Source of the DNA: Flavobacteriales bacterium UBA6057 | GTDB lineage: Bacteria > Bacteroidota > Bacteroidia > Flavobacteriales_G > Salibacteraceae | Assembly (NCBI GenBank): GCA_002428995.1 | Contig: DIYJ01000020.1 | Location: forward strand, 179,063-243,062 | Length of the DNA stretch: 64,000 nt | Direction of reading: 5' to 3' | Shown: positions 42,238-50,977 of the stretch, in pieces | How positions within the stretch are numbered: position 1 is the first letter of the stretch | Layout: each line of letters begins with the position of its first letter | Program-made: the position numbers and the translations under genes | Notes under the pieces: model-generated | What the model was told of the DNA's origin: nothing | The model's database searches: none | What the model saw: the letters and a program-made list of their open reading frames with translations, nothing else

Positions 42238-42833
42238 GCGAGGTTAAGAAGGCCGAGTTCGTTCAAAGCGCACCTGATGTAACCAAGGCTCCCAAACCCA
42301 ACATTCCCGAGTTCGCCTTCATTGGTCGCTCCAATGTGGGCAAGTCCAGCTTGATCAACATGCTATGCCAGCGCAAGGGCTTGGCCAAAACTTCAGGCAG
42401 CCCTGGAAAAACGCGATTGATCAACCATTTCATAATCAACGACCTGTGGTATCTGGTGGACCTTCCTGGATATGGCTATGCCAAGGTCTCCAAGAAAGAC
42501 CGCGCCAATTTCATGCGCCTGATCTACGATTATTTTGAGCAGCGCGAAAACATGGTCAATGCCTTCGTTTTGTTGGACAGCCGACACGCCCCGCAGCAGA
42601 AAGACCTTGAATTCATGGAATGGCTGGGAACGAATGGCATCCCTTTCTCTATGGTGTTCACCAAGATCGACAAACTATCGAGCACCGAGCTCCGCAAAAA
42701 CCTGGAGGCCTATAAGAAGGAAATGCTGAAGGCCTGGGAATCGCTGCCTCCGATCTTCACCTCCTCGTCTTCCAGTCGATTAGGGAGAACTGAGCTGCTG
42801 GACTACATCGATCACTGTTTGAAGACCGTTTGA
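42234..42833 (+). CDS. engB: Ribosome-assembly GTPase EngB (YihA/YsxC)
   Basis: A 199-residue TRAFAC GTPase needed for late assembly of the large ribosomal subunit. G1 is GRSNVGKSS (residues 32-40), the G2 region is TSGSPGKTRLINHF, G3 is DLPGYGYAKVSK, G4 is TKIDKLS and the G5 area FTSSSSSRLG. The PGYGYAK motif is specific to this family. Standard length. Confidence 0.96.
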   Translation: MSEVKKAEFVQSAPDVTKAPKPNIPEFAFIGRSNVGKSSLINMLCQRKGLAKTSGSPGKTRLINHFIINDLWYLVDLPGYGYAKVSKKDRANFMRLIYDYFEQRENMVNAFVLLDSRHAPQQKDLEFMEWLGTNGIPFSMVFTKIDKLSSTELRKNLEAYKKEMLKAWESLPPIFTSSSSSRLGRTELLDYIDHCLKTV

Positions 42834-42835
42834 TC

Positions 42836-42886
42836 GGTTGATCGGATAAATAGATAATCAGATCATTAGATGATTGGACGGAAGCC
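42836..42886. repeat. GATCGGATA / AATCAGATCATTAGATGAT short-repeat patch
   Basis: Non-coding patch after engB composed of the same units as 22744-22790. It includes GATCGGATA and interleaved ATCAG/GATGAT words with local inverted symmetry. Confidence 0.45.
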
Positions 42887-42898
42887 CTGGAGAAAAAG

Positions 42899-42957
42899 CC
42901 TCAGCCATCAGCGTACCGAGTTTGCTGATGACTGATAGCTAGCAGCTGATAGCTGTC
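42899..42957. repeat. Copy of the AGCTATCAG-type dispersed repeat
   Basis: Includes CTGATAGCTAGCAGCT (42932-42947), the exact complement of 20367-20382. An imperfect inverted repeat CAGCCATCAGC / GCTGATGACTG is also present. It fills the gap between convergent engB and the type IX cargo gene. Confidence 0.6.
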
Positions 42958-44250
42958 TTATTGCCTTTGCAGTATTCCCGTTTTGGATTCGCCATTTTCC
43001 ATGAGCACACGGTAGAAATAGTTGCCTTGAGGTAATCCTTCGAGGTTGATCTGAGCTGTGGACCGTTGACTCAAGCGCTCTTCCCTAACCGGTTGCCCCA
43101 TACTGTTGAAGAGCACGAATCGGAGCATCTTGCTTCCCTCACCACCGGTCACAACAACATACTCTCTTGCTGGATTTGGATAGATCAGAAACACGTTCGC
43201 TGTTGTGGATTGAAGTCCCACCGTTCCAGTAGTGTCATCCACAAGCGTATCAGTGGTATCCACAGGAGCAGCAGGCAAGGGGTAAGAATAAGTGAGTCGC
43301 TGGGTTCCGATAACATTCATCCCAAACTGGTTGAAAAACCCGCGTGACTCTACAAGAGTATCCGACTGGTAATCATATTCAGTGAACTGTAGCAATGCCT
43401 CTCCGGTATCTGAGACCAGAAAGAAACTGTGTTTCTCAATCAGTGATGTTCCTGATATGTACTCACCCTTGAATCTGGTATTGGTCTCGTAGCTAGTGCT
43501 TATCGGATTATAATACTGAATATCGGTCTGTTCAACTTCACCTTGGGTGTTGTAGAAATACGCCTGCCGTTCTCCTGGAATGGAATTACCAGCAGTATCG
43601 ATCGCTATTTTGGTATAGGTAATTCTCTGTCCTATGGAGTTGTATTCAAAGCCTTCCTTTCCATTGTAGATCCATTCTACGCCAGTGTAAAAGCGAGTGA
43701 AAATCGAATCGACCTGCCCTTGAGAATCGTAGAAGTAAAACGCGGAATCAGCGGGAATAAAGAGGTTCTGTCCTCCTACAATATTCCAACCGTAGGTTAC
43801 CTCCGTTAGAATGTCGCCCGCGCCATCGTATTGCCATTTAACGCGGTCGTTATCTGACCAATCATTTAGAGTTGGGCTGTAGGTACTTCTTCGATATTCT
43901 ACAAGCCTGCCATTTTCAAAAACCTCCAGAATGCGACCGGTTAACTCCGGGCTGCCAGAACTGCCAATAGAATAGAACAGGGTGGTGTCTGCATCGCCAG
44001 AAGTGTTCAGATATTGGGCTCCACCCGTATGCTCCCATATTCCATTTTGACGTTCATACAGTTGTTCATCACGCATGGCACTATCCTCTACCGCCCTGAC
44101 AAACCGCAGCGTATCGTTCCATATGGAATCCTGCATGTTCCAATCATATTCAGCGCAGATCAAAAAATCAGTCGCTTCGGGTTGTTCTTGTGAGTGTGCG
44201 GCAATGGTGATGATAAGTCCTATGAGAAGGAGAATAGTAGAATGTTTCAT
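42958..44250 (-). CDS. Secreted protein with type IX sorting domain
   Basis: A 430-residue cargo protein. A signal peptide (MKHSTILLLIGLIITIAAHSQ) leads to a body of repeating Y-x-Y/F-[DN]-x2-G units (WQYDGAGDIL, YFYDSQGQVDS, FEYNSIGQRI, YFYNTQGEVEQ), similar to YD-type repeats. After a threonine/aspartate linker (VDTTDTLVDDTTG) comes a type A C-terminal sorting domain: VFLIYPNPAREYVVVTGG, LFNSMGQPV, LEGLPQGNYFYRVL, and a lysine-containing end. That domain directs transport by the type IX system encoded at 4006-9896. An ATG three codons upstream (44259) is an alternative start. Biological role of the body unknown. Confidence 0.85.
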   Translation of the reverse strand: MKHSTILLLIGLIITIAAHSQEQPEATDFLICAEYDWNMQDSIWNDTLRFVRAVEDSAMRDEQLYERQNGIWEHTGGAQYLNTSGDADTTLFYSIGSSGSPELTGRILEVFENGRLVEYRRSTYSPTLNDWSDNDRVKWQYDGAGDILTEVTYGWNIVGGQNLFIPADSAFYFYDSQGQVDSIFTRFYTGVEWIYNGKEGFEYNSIGQRITYTKIAIDTAGNSIPGERQAYFYNTQGEVEQTDIQYYNPISTSYETNTRFKGEYISGTSLIEKHSFFLVSDTGEALLQFTEYDYQSDTLVESRGFFNQFGMNVIGTQRLTYSYPLPAAPVDTTDTLVDDTTGTVGLQSTTANVFLIYPNPAREYVVVTGGEGSKMLRFVLFNSMGQPVREERLSQRSTAQINLEGLPQGNYFYRVLMENGESKTGILQRQ

Positions 44251-44394
44251 ACGGTGCATGTTTTAATGGTTGAATAGATCAAAACTTCAGACTCAAAACC
44301 ACCCTGAATTAGGATACGCTTAAGCAGACTGAAGTCAGCGGCCGTGAACGCTAGTAGGCATGCAAAGTTCACAGCATCTGGTCAAAACAGGGGG

Positions 44395-45306
44395 TTAATT
44401 ATCAGTCGGTATCCTATAGATGACCGCTAGCCTGAACAAGATTCCATCCTGAGTGCTTGGAGGTGGCTCAGGACGGTCACCAAAGCGCACAGCCGAAATC
44501 GCAAAATCCAGTTGATCATCAGCACTGAACTCCCTGATTTTACGGGCAATGGAGTGCCCTGCCAAGAGGCGGAAATTCCAATTATCTACATGCATCTGCA
44601 GGTAAGCTCCGAGCTCGTTATTCACCTTTTCGAGGTATGCAGGTTGAAAAGACTCAAGATCATAGCTTTTGTATATGCCTTTGAACTGTGCTCCGATTCG
44701 AAGGCGATTGAGGAAACGGTAATTGACATCAGCATTGATTGGCAGCGCTGCATTCAATTCCCATCGGCCATGTATTCCATAGTAACCAATTATGGGCACC
44801 ACCAGTGGGCCGGACAATTCATCATTGGCATACACACCAAATCGGAAGTTCTTTCCCGGCCTGTGGCCATACTTCAACAATGCCAAAACACCTATTTGAA
44901 TGTCTCTTCCGCCAACTGATTCCAGATCAGAAGACACTTTGGGAAGAAGCAGGTAAGTTCCCGACCATTTCTGAGAATGCTTGTGGTTAAATCCGGCCTT
45001 GAATGCATGTCCGTGCACCACCACAGTGGTATCAACCACAGCGTTGGCAACAGAAGTAACCTCCGCTAAAACTCCTGTAACTATGGCTAACCTATCATTA
45101 ACCACTAAAGGAAGGTTGAGATCTAAGGCGACTTCCGAAAATCTGATGTCAGACGTACGCCCGTCAACGCGATTCCTTGAACCATGCTCGTATTCAAGAC
45201 GTGCCACATCCACGTAATCCTGGGCAACCAGCACTTGGAAGAGCAGAATGAAGAGACCACTCAAAAACCCAGAGCCTCTGGACCAGCTTAGCTCCCTTCC
45301 CAGCAT
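44395..45306 (-). CDS. Outer-membrane beta-barrel protein, DUF6268-like
   Basis: A 303-residue exported protein. A signal-like start (hydrophobic FLSGLFILLFQVLVAQ) is followed by alternating amphipathic strands typical of an outer-membrane barrel (RFSEVALDLNLPLVVNDRLAIVTGV, GTYLLLPKVSSDL, FRFGVYANDELSGPLVVPIIGYYG, LRIGAQFKGIYKSY), ending in LFRLAVIYRIPTDN. I judge it closest to the DUF6268 group. Its ATG overlaps the stop of the MtfA-like peptidase gene by one base, so the two are coupled. Function unknown. Confidence 0.68.
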   Translation of the reverse strand: MLGRELSWSRGSGFLSGLFILLFQVLVAQDYVDVARLEYEHGSRNRVDGRTSDIRFSEVALDLNLPLVVNDRLAIVTGVLAEVTSVANAVVDTTVVVHGHAFKAGFNHKHSQKWSGTYLLLPKVSSDLESVGGRDIQIGVLALLKYGHRPGKNFRFGVYANDELSGPLVVPIIGYYGIHGRWELNAALPINADVNYRFLNRLRIGAQFKGIYKSYDLESFQPAYLEKVNNELGAYLQMHVDNWNFRLLAGHSIARKIREFSADDQLDFAISAVRFGDRPEPPPSTQDGILFRLAVIYRIPTDN

Positions 45307-46769
45307 CAATATGTTTCAGCTGGCTGAGGGTCCATTCTGCACTCGACATCTCCGAACACCTTCAAACCAAACATTCCGTAATAGATGGTCGAGTGAATTC
45401 GAGCGCGCTTCTTATCCTTTGCTAAGAAGCTGTATTCCGAGGCACTGATTTCAAGTCCGCGTCTCAAGGTTCGGAGTTCGCTATCCTGAGAGATGACCCG
45501 ATGTACTCCCTTTTTGTAAGTGATGTAATCATAGCTGTCTACCACTTCGTATTCATAAACGGGAGTGAGCATATTGAGAACCAATGCAGCCCCTGCTACC
45601 AATGGTGTCCATCCCAGGGTCAGGAAAACAGTGTAACTGAAAAAAGACATGAAGCCTGACCACAGAAATCTTCGGGTAAACAGCATCAGCCCGGTGGTGA
45701 CAACGGTTCCAAAAAACAGGAGAATGGACGTGGCAGGACTCTCGCATCCCCAGATTTGCCACACACAGACACCCACTCCAATGAAAAGACCGATGATCAA
45801 AATGGTGGGAATCTGCTGCTCGAGAGTTTCCCAGAAATGAGGAGCCATGATGGGTTTCTCCTTCCTCACATAACCCTTCATCGGTATAGACTCCCGATAC
45901 TCGTAATCGTTCTCAACATTGGTGAGGTCTTGCTGAAGTACGCTACAGATCTGATCGTAGAGTTTCGGAAGGTGAACCTTGAAGTGAGCAGGAGATTCAA
46001 AAAAGTACTCCACACAGCAGGCGAAGAACTCATGCTCATTAGTTCCGGCATACTTTCGAATGAGCGTCAATCGGCCGGCTAAAATGGCATCCCGGATGTG
46101 TTCACCACTTTCGAAGAACTCTCGCAGTTCATCATCCAGGTGCCGATCAGTCTTATCCTCTTTATCCACGCTCACTTTGAGCGCGTGAGCTACCTCGTGG
46201 AGCGCCAGGTTTATGTTGTCATCGGCCACCTTGTAACCATACTCAAGGTGTTTCCATGAGAACCGAAGCACTCCGCGTGGCGAGGCACTGCCCTTCAGGT
46301 TGCGATCGAGCAACTTGTTGTAAAACACATCCGGGTAGATCACGATTTTATTGAACCGCGGAAGCTGAAAGGCATTCAACCCAAAAGTCACCTGAACAAA
46401 GGCCGCAGCTGTCATCACTTCTACCTCCGGTGTGAGCTTCATCCCTTCTTTACCAATGAAAATCTTGGTGGCAAGAATGATGCGGAGCCTCGCAAGAAAT
46501 TTTGCACGGCCGTCCTCACTTAGATTCTTGAAATAATCGAGTCGTTCTGTCAACATTGACTCCGCAATGTTCATTGCCTCTGCAATCTCCTTTTGCCTGA
46601 GCACTTTGCGTTCTTCATCTTCTTCCTCGTTCTCATGCAATCTTGATTGCTTGTAAGCATAGTAAATGAAGCCAACGACTATGAACAGAACGGTCAAGAA
46701 AGGCGCAGGACCAACTTCCGCATAACTGAGGCCTGGAGCGGCATGGGTGTTGATCAAAGAATGTATCAT
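45306..46769 (-). CDS. MtfA-like zinc peptidase fused to membrane segments
   Basis: A 487-residue membrane protein. One transmembrane helix lies near the N-terminus (about residues 22-39). A cytoplasmic MtfA-type domain follows (about 60-310) with the zinc motif HEVAH (191-195) in NLALHEVAHALKVS and a later NEHEFFACCVEYFFESPAHF that should give the third ligand. At least three more hydrophobic helices (about 340-435) precede a charged tail. E. coli MtfA is soluble and acts on the glucose-phosphotransferase regulator Mlc; here the domain is membrane-bound and the target is unknown. The start at 46769 is only 9 bases from the divergent lipoprotein gene. Confidence 0.82.
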   Translation of the reverse strand: MIHSLINTHAAPGLSYAEVGPAPFLTVLFIVVGFIYYAYKQSRLHENEEEDEERKVLRQKEIAEAMNIAESMLTERLDYFKNLSEDGRAKFLARLRIILATKIFIGKEGMKLTPEVEVMTAAAFVQVTFGLNAFQLPRFNKIVIYPDVFYNKLLDRNLKGSASPRGVLRFSWKHLEYGYKVADDNINLALHEVAHALKVSVDKEDKTDRHLDDELREFFESGEHIRDAILAGRLTLIRKYAGTNEHEFFACCVEYFFESPAHFKVHLPKLYDQICSVLQQDLTNVENDYEYRESIPMKGYVRKEKPIMAPHFWETLEQQIPTILIIGLFIGVGVCVWQIWGCESPATSILLFFGTVVTTGLMLFTRRFLWSGFMSFFSYTVFLTLGWTPLVAGAALVLNMLTPVYEYEVVDSYDYITYKKGVHRVISQDSELRTLRRGLEISASEYSFLAKDKKRARIHSTIYYGMFGLKVFGDVECRMDPQPAETY

Positions 46770-46778
46770 TGAGGTGAA

Positions 46779-48893
46779 GTGCAAAAGATAAGAACCATTG
46801 GATTCTTCCTGCTGTTTAGCTCGCTCATTACAGGGTGTAGCAATCCATCTGTTACTGATCGTAAAAGTATGACTGAACACATGTACACAAACGCTTTAAT
46901 CGAAGAAAGCAGTCCTTACCTATTACAACATGCGCACAACCCCGTGGATTGGATGCCGTGGGGTGAGGCTGCCTTGAACAAGGCAAAGCTGGAAAACAAG
47001 CCGATGCTGATCAGCATTGGATACAGCGCTTGCCACTGGTGTCATGTGATGGAACATGAGAGCTTTGAGGATACAGCAGTCGCCAGGCTCATGAACGAAT
47101 ACTTTGTTTGCATCAAGGTGGACCGTGAGGAGCGACCGGATGTAGACCAGGTTTACATGGATGCGGTGCAGTTGATGACGGGTGGCGGTGGATGGCCGTT
47201 GAACTGCTTTGCCTTGCCAGACGGCCGACCGTTTTTTGGTGGCACTTATTTTCCAAAATCCCAATGGATGGAGATTCTGCAGAACGTGAATCGAGCCGTC
47301 ACTCAAACACCTGACAAGGTGGAAGAATATGCTACCAGACTCACCGAAGGCATCAACCAGATGGAACTCATGCCTCTTGTCCCGATTCCGGCTGAATTCA
47401 CAACCGAAGGAATTGAGGCGGCTGTGGCGCGTTGGAGCCAGGAGTTTGACAACCAGGAAGGAGGCCCCAATCGGGCACCAAAGTTCCCGCTACCGAACAA
47501 CTATGACTTCCTGTTGGCCTACGCAAGTCAAACGCAAGACTCAGATTTACTGAAACACGTGCACCTGACACTGGAGAAGATGGCTTTTGGCGGAATCTAC
47601 GATCAGATTGGCGGTGGCTTTGCGCGCTACTCTGTGGATGAGGTTTGGAAAGTGCCTCACTTCGAAAAAATGCTCTACGACAATGGCCAGCTGCTGTCAC
47701 TGTATTCCAATGCCTACCGGCAGTCCAAAAAACCTCTGTACCTGGATGTAGTGAATGAAACGGCCACCTTTCTGGAACGTGAACTCACTTCGAAAGAAGG
47801 TGCTTTCTATTCTGCCTTGGACGCTGATAGCGAGGGCGAAGAGGGTAAATTTTACGTGTGGAAATCAGAGGAAGCGGAATCCGTTGCCTGTGAAGACTGG
47901 CCCATCATCAAAGAGTACTACAACTTCAATGGTAAAGGCTTTTGGGAACACGCGAACTACATCTTACTCCGGGATGATTCTGACGCCAGGATAGCGCAGA
48001 AATTCAACGTTTCAGAAGAGCAGCTCAAGAACAAAGTAGAATCATTCAAGGCAAAAGCCCTGAAAAAGCGGGCAGAACGCATCCGACCTGGGTTGGACGA
48101 TAAAACACTCACCTCCTGGAACGCACTCGCATCCAAGGGGCTTACCGATGCCTTCCTGGCCACGGGCGATGAACGATGGCTGTCGCTGGCAAGAAAAAAC
48201 CTGGACTTCCTGCTCTCTCAGCAATTGAGGAAAGACGGAGGATTATGGCATTCGTACAAGGAGGGCACTTCTTCGATCAACGGATACCTGGAAGATTATG
48301 CGCACATGATCGATGCGCTTCTTCGCTTTTATGAAGCCACGCTGGAGGAAGAATACCTGATGAAAGCCAAGGCGCTGGCCGGCTATGTAATGGAGCATTT
48401 CGAGCGGAGTGAAGCAGGTCACCTCTATTTCAAATCGAAAGATGATGAGGCTTTGGTGGCCAAAAAAGTGGAACTCAATGACAATGTGATTCCTGCGTCA
48501 AACTCCGTATTGGCGACCGGGCTCCACAAACTATCACTGCTTTTCGCAGATCGCGAACTGGAAACCATATCCAAACAGATGCTCGCTTCTGTGGAACAGA
48601 GCTTCAGCCGCTATCCCTCAGGCTACTCACAATGGATGCGACTACAGATGCAGTTTGCCATGCCGTTTTACGAGGTGGCCATTGTTGGTGACGATTGTGT
48701 AAAAAAAGTGAGAACGCTCACACAAGACTATCTTCCGATGGCGGTGCTTTGCGGTGGAAGGGATGAAGGAGATTTACCGATTCTGGAAATGCGCAAAGTG
48801 GATGGAAAAACACTCATCTACGTTTGTCAAAGCGGAGCCTGCCAGCTCCCGGTGGAAGCAGAAGATGACGCTCTGGAGCAGATGGGGCTGTAG
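46779..48893 (+). CDS. YyaL/SPATA20-like thioredoxin-domain lipoprotein
   Basis: A 704-residue protein of the DUF255 (YyaL, human SPATA20) family. A GTG start gives a convincing lipoprotein signal (QKIRTIGFFLLFSSLITGC, Cys20). The thioredoxin-like domain opens with IEESSPYLLQHAHNPVDW and has the CxxC motif ACHWCHVMEHESFED (Cys85, Cys88), then VDREERPDVDQVYMDAVQ and GGGGWPLNCFALPDGRPFFGGTYFP. A long (alpha/alpha) barrel follows (KVPHFEKMLYDNGQLL, YSALDADSEGEEGKFYVW, DDKTLTSWNAL). If translation began at the ATG at 46869 the protein would be cytoplasmic; I prefer the lipoprotein form. Catalytic role unproven for the family. Confidence 0.85.
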   Translation: MQKIRTIGFFLLFSSLITGCSNPSVTDRKSMTEHMYTNALIEESSPYLLQHAHNPVDWMPWGEAALNKAKLENKPMLISIGYSACHWCHVMEHESFEDTAVARLMNEYFVCIKVDREERPDVDQVYMDAVQLMTGGGGWPLNCFALPDGRPFFGGTYFPKSQWMEILQNVNRAVTQTPDKVEEYATRLTEGINQMELMPLVPIPAEFTTEGIEAAVARWSQEFDNQEGGPNRAPKFPLPNNYDFLLAYASQTQDSDLLKHVHLTLEKMAFGGIYDQIGGGFARYSVDEVWKVPHFEKMLYDNGQLLSLYSNAYRQSKKPLYLDVVNETATFLERELTSKEGAFYSALDADSEGEEGKFYVWKSEEAESVACEDWPIIKEYYNFNGKGFWEHANYILLRDDSDARIAQKFNVSEEQLKNKVESFKAKALKKRAERIRPGLDDKTLTSWNALASKGLTDAFLATGDERWLSLARKNLDFLLSQQLRKDGGLWHSYKEGTSSINGYLEDYAHMIDALLRFYEATLEEEYLMKAKALAGYVMEHFERSEAGHLYFKSKDDEALVAKKVELNDNVIPASNSVLATGLHKLSLLFADRELETISKQMLASVEQSFSRYPSGYSQWMRLQMQFAMPFYEVAIVGDDCVKKVRTLTQDYLPMAVLCGGRDEGDLPILEMRKVDGKTLIYVCQSGACQLPVEAEDDALEQMGL

Positions 48894-49722
48894 TATCGTA
48901 TTTGCATTGATTCATCCATTCGCCATGGCTCAGCTGATCTGTCCAGGTGAACTGCATGAAGATCGATTTCCGGTCTTTTGCGAGGACAGCATTGCTGCTC
49001 GTCACATTTCCAAAATCGTGCTTCGAAACACCTCTAAACCATCATCGCGGCCCATCTATGATCACGGTAGAAGGTCGGTTTATGAATTCGACAACGAGGG
49101 AAGGCTTTCCCATCTCTTGTTGGTGTTCCCGATTCGAAACAAAGGCTTGGACACCATCGAGCACCACTGGATCTACCGAGCCGGAGAATTGGTAAGCGAA
49201 CTGGAATCGACCGGGGCTTATGTCAAGCGAACCCGTTACCAGGACGAGCCGGATGGCAGCACTACCAGATCTGTGCAGATCAAACATCATAGCGATGAGT
49301 GGCAATCTGTAGGCAGGGACGTGGTAAGAATGGAGGAACAGGATAGCAGAACGGTATTCTCGATTGCCACGGGTAATAATCCACCTTACGAAGAATGCGT
49401 GACCACCTATATCGAGGGTGGACTTCCTGAAACAAGAGAGGTGTGGAACGGCCCCAGGCTTCAAACCAAAGAATCCTGGAACTATGAAGATTCCACCATC
49501 ACCTACAGCCGCTTTGTTGCCAGCGAAGTGATCCCACAGATGCTGATCACCTACAACTACAAGGGAGAAACTTTAGACAAGGGGCGCTTTTGCAGAAGGG
49601 CCGATTGCAAAGACTGGTCACTGTTCTATTATCCGGATGGCCTACCCAAAGCCTGGCTGTTCATCGATCCCGTGACACAGGATCTGGATATTTGGGAATT
49701 CACTTACGAGATCGATCACTAA
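48865..49722 (+). CDS. Exported protein of unknown function
   Basis: A 285-residue protein with an N-terminal signal-like segment (MTLWSRWGCSIVFALIHPFAMAQ). The body contains aromatic/acidic units of the type YEFDNEGRLSH, YIEGGLPETREVWNG and YNYKGETLDKGRF, reminiscent of YD/wall-associated repeats, and two closely spaced cysteines (CRRADC). No recognisable enzyme motif or sorting domain. The start at 48865 overlaps the end of the YyaL-like gene by 29 bases, which suggests co-transcription. Its stop codon overlaps that of the convergent lipoprotein gene. Confidence 0.7.
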   Translation: MTLWSRWGCSIVFALIHPFAMAQLICPGELHEDRFPVFCEDSIAARHISKIVLRNTSKPSSRPIYDHGRRSVYEFDNEGRLSHLLLVFPIRNKGLDTIEHHWIYRAGELVSELESTGAYVKRTRYQDEPDGSTTRSVQIKHHSDEWQSVGRDVVRMEEQDSRTVFSIATGNNPPYEECVTTYIEGGLPETREVWNGPRLQTKESWNYEDSTITYSRFVASEVIPQMLITYNYKGETLDKGRFCRRADCKDWSLFYYPDGLPKAWLFIDPVTQDLDIWEFTYEIDH

Positions 49723-50222
49723 TCGATGATCACGGTCTTGCATTGGCTTGTGCCAATCGTCAGAACGGTATTGGTAATGGTGTCAATGGGGATGAAACTT
49801 TGCCCTCCTCCCACTCTTCCGTAAACACAGAAATAAGGATAGCTGCCAGGCTCCACGGAAAGTAAATCGATGACATTACACGGAGTATCATCACATTCAA
49901 TGAAATCTTCTTTGCATGTGTAGACTAATCGTCCAGCATATTGCTCCTGCCAATAAACCTCGATGGCATTCCCTACTCCAAGGGTTCTGGTAGTGTAGAA
50001 ATAGACGTTTCCAAGGTAGAGACAAGAGCCATCATCCGATTCAGCCCGCGAGTCGTAATTCTCCGCGTCAGGATCGGTGCAGCCGGTGAACATACACGAG
50101 CCATCATCTTCGGTAGCAGAGGAATCGTAATTGGAAGCAGCGAAGTTGGTACAGCCTTCTTTCTTGCAGGCTAAGGTCAAAACACCAACAACGAGAAGTG
50201 ACAGGATTGAAAAATATCTCAT
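49719..50222 (-). CDS. Lipoprotein with two cysteine/aspartate DDGSC repeats
   Basis: A 167-residue lipoprotein with lipobox LTLAC (Cys19). Two tandem repeats follow at once: GCTNFAASNYDSSATEDDGSC and GCTDPDAENYDSRAESDDGSC (split here as in the sequence at about residues 23-43 and 47-67). This GCTDPxAxNYxxxAxxDDGSC unit is frequent in exported Bacteroidota proteins and looks like a calcium- or disulfide-stabilised turn. The C-terminal 95 residues are a beta-rich domain with paired cysteines. It is coupled to tsaB by an ATGA overlap. Function unknown. Confidence 0.8.
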   Translation of the reverse strand: MRYFSILSLLVVGVLTLACKKEGCTNFAASNYDSSATEDDGSCMFTGCTDPDAENYDSRAESDDGSCLYLGNVYFYTTRTLGVGNAIEVYWQEQYAGRLVYTCKEDFIECDDTPCNVIDLLSVEPGSYPYFCVYGRVGGGQSFIPIDTITNTVLTIGTSQCKTVIID

Positions 50223-50911
50223 GTTCGTTTGGGTTGCGTACCGATAAAGTCTTTCAGGTAGAAAGGTTCAAAATACGCAACGTCCTCGTAACAAGCATCT
50301 TTGAATCGTTGTTCGGCCAGCGGCACCATGTCAGCAGCTGATGGCCAGACGTCTTCCACAAAGTATGCGCTGGAAGCCGGGGTAATCTCCTTGAACTTCT
50401 GAGATCCGTTTCCGAAGAAGATGATGCCTTCCTTGGCCAACAAACCCTCGAAGGAATCAGGCTCAAGAATGTGCGCATGCACTTCCTGAACGAGCACTAA
50501 TCCAAAATCATAAACCGCTGTAAACACCTCCATCCTGCGAGCGTCCAGCATGGGGCACAGCAGTGCATCTTTGAGGTAGTTAAGCTCCTTTCGAACTTGT
50601 TGATTCAGGCACATGTGCTGGAGCGTAGGGACGGCTAAAAGAGGCTTACCCAAACCATAGGCCAATCCCTTGGCCAGGCTCACTCCAATGCGCAAGCCCG
50701 TGTAACTCCCTGGCCCTTTGCTTACGGCAATGGCATCCAGAGTTTCGGGTTTCACATCATGTTTCGCCAATACCTGATCTACAAAAGGCGCGAGCTGCTC
50801 AGCATGGGAATATCCTTCGTTTAGCTCCGCAAGTTCAACACATTCACCATCCTTGCCTAAGGCAACGGAACACATGGTGGTGGAAGATTCTATGCAAAGT
50901 ATCAGCGCCAT
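50219..50911 (-). CDS. tsaB: tRNA threonylcarbamoyladenosine biosynthesis protein TsaB
   Basis: A 230-residue ASKHA-fold protein that partners TsaD and TsaE in making t6A37 on ANN-decoding tRNAs. It has ILCIESSTTMCSVALGKDG at the start, YSHAEQLAPFVDQVL, and the typical AVSKGPGSYTGLRIGVSLAKGLAYGLGKPLLAVPTLQHM. TsaB lacks the metal histidines of TsaD, as here. Length is normal. A DDGSC lipoprotein gene follows with ATGA overlap. Confidence 0.94.
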   Translation of the reverse strand: MALILCIESSTTMCSVALGKDGECVELAELNEGYSHAEQLAPFVDQVLAKHDVKPETLDAIAVSKGPGSYTGLRIGVSLAKGLAYGLGKPLLAVPTLQHMCLNQQVRKELNYLKDALLCPMLDARRMEVFTAVYDFGLVLVQEVHAHILEPDSFEGLLAKEGIIFFGNGSQKFKEITPASSAYFVEDVWPSAADMVPLAEQRFKDACYEDVAYFEPFYLKDFIGTQPKRT

Positions 50912-50977
50912 GGGACAATGAAAAGGAACGCGAAGTAAGAGGTATTCGCTCTCAGTCGCAAGCTGGCGGTTGATCGC

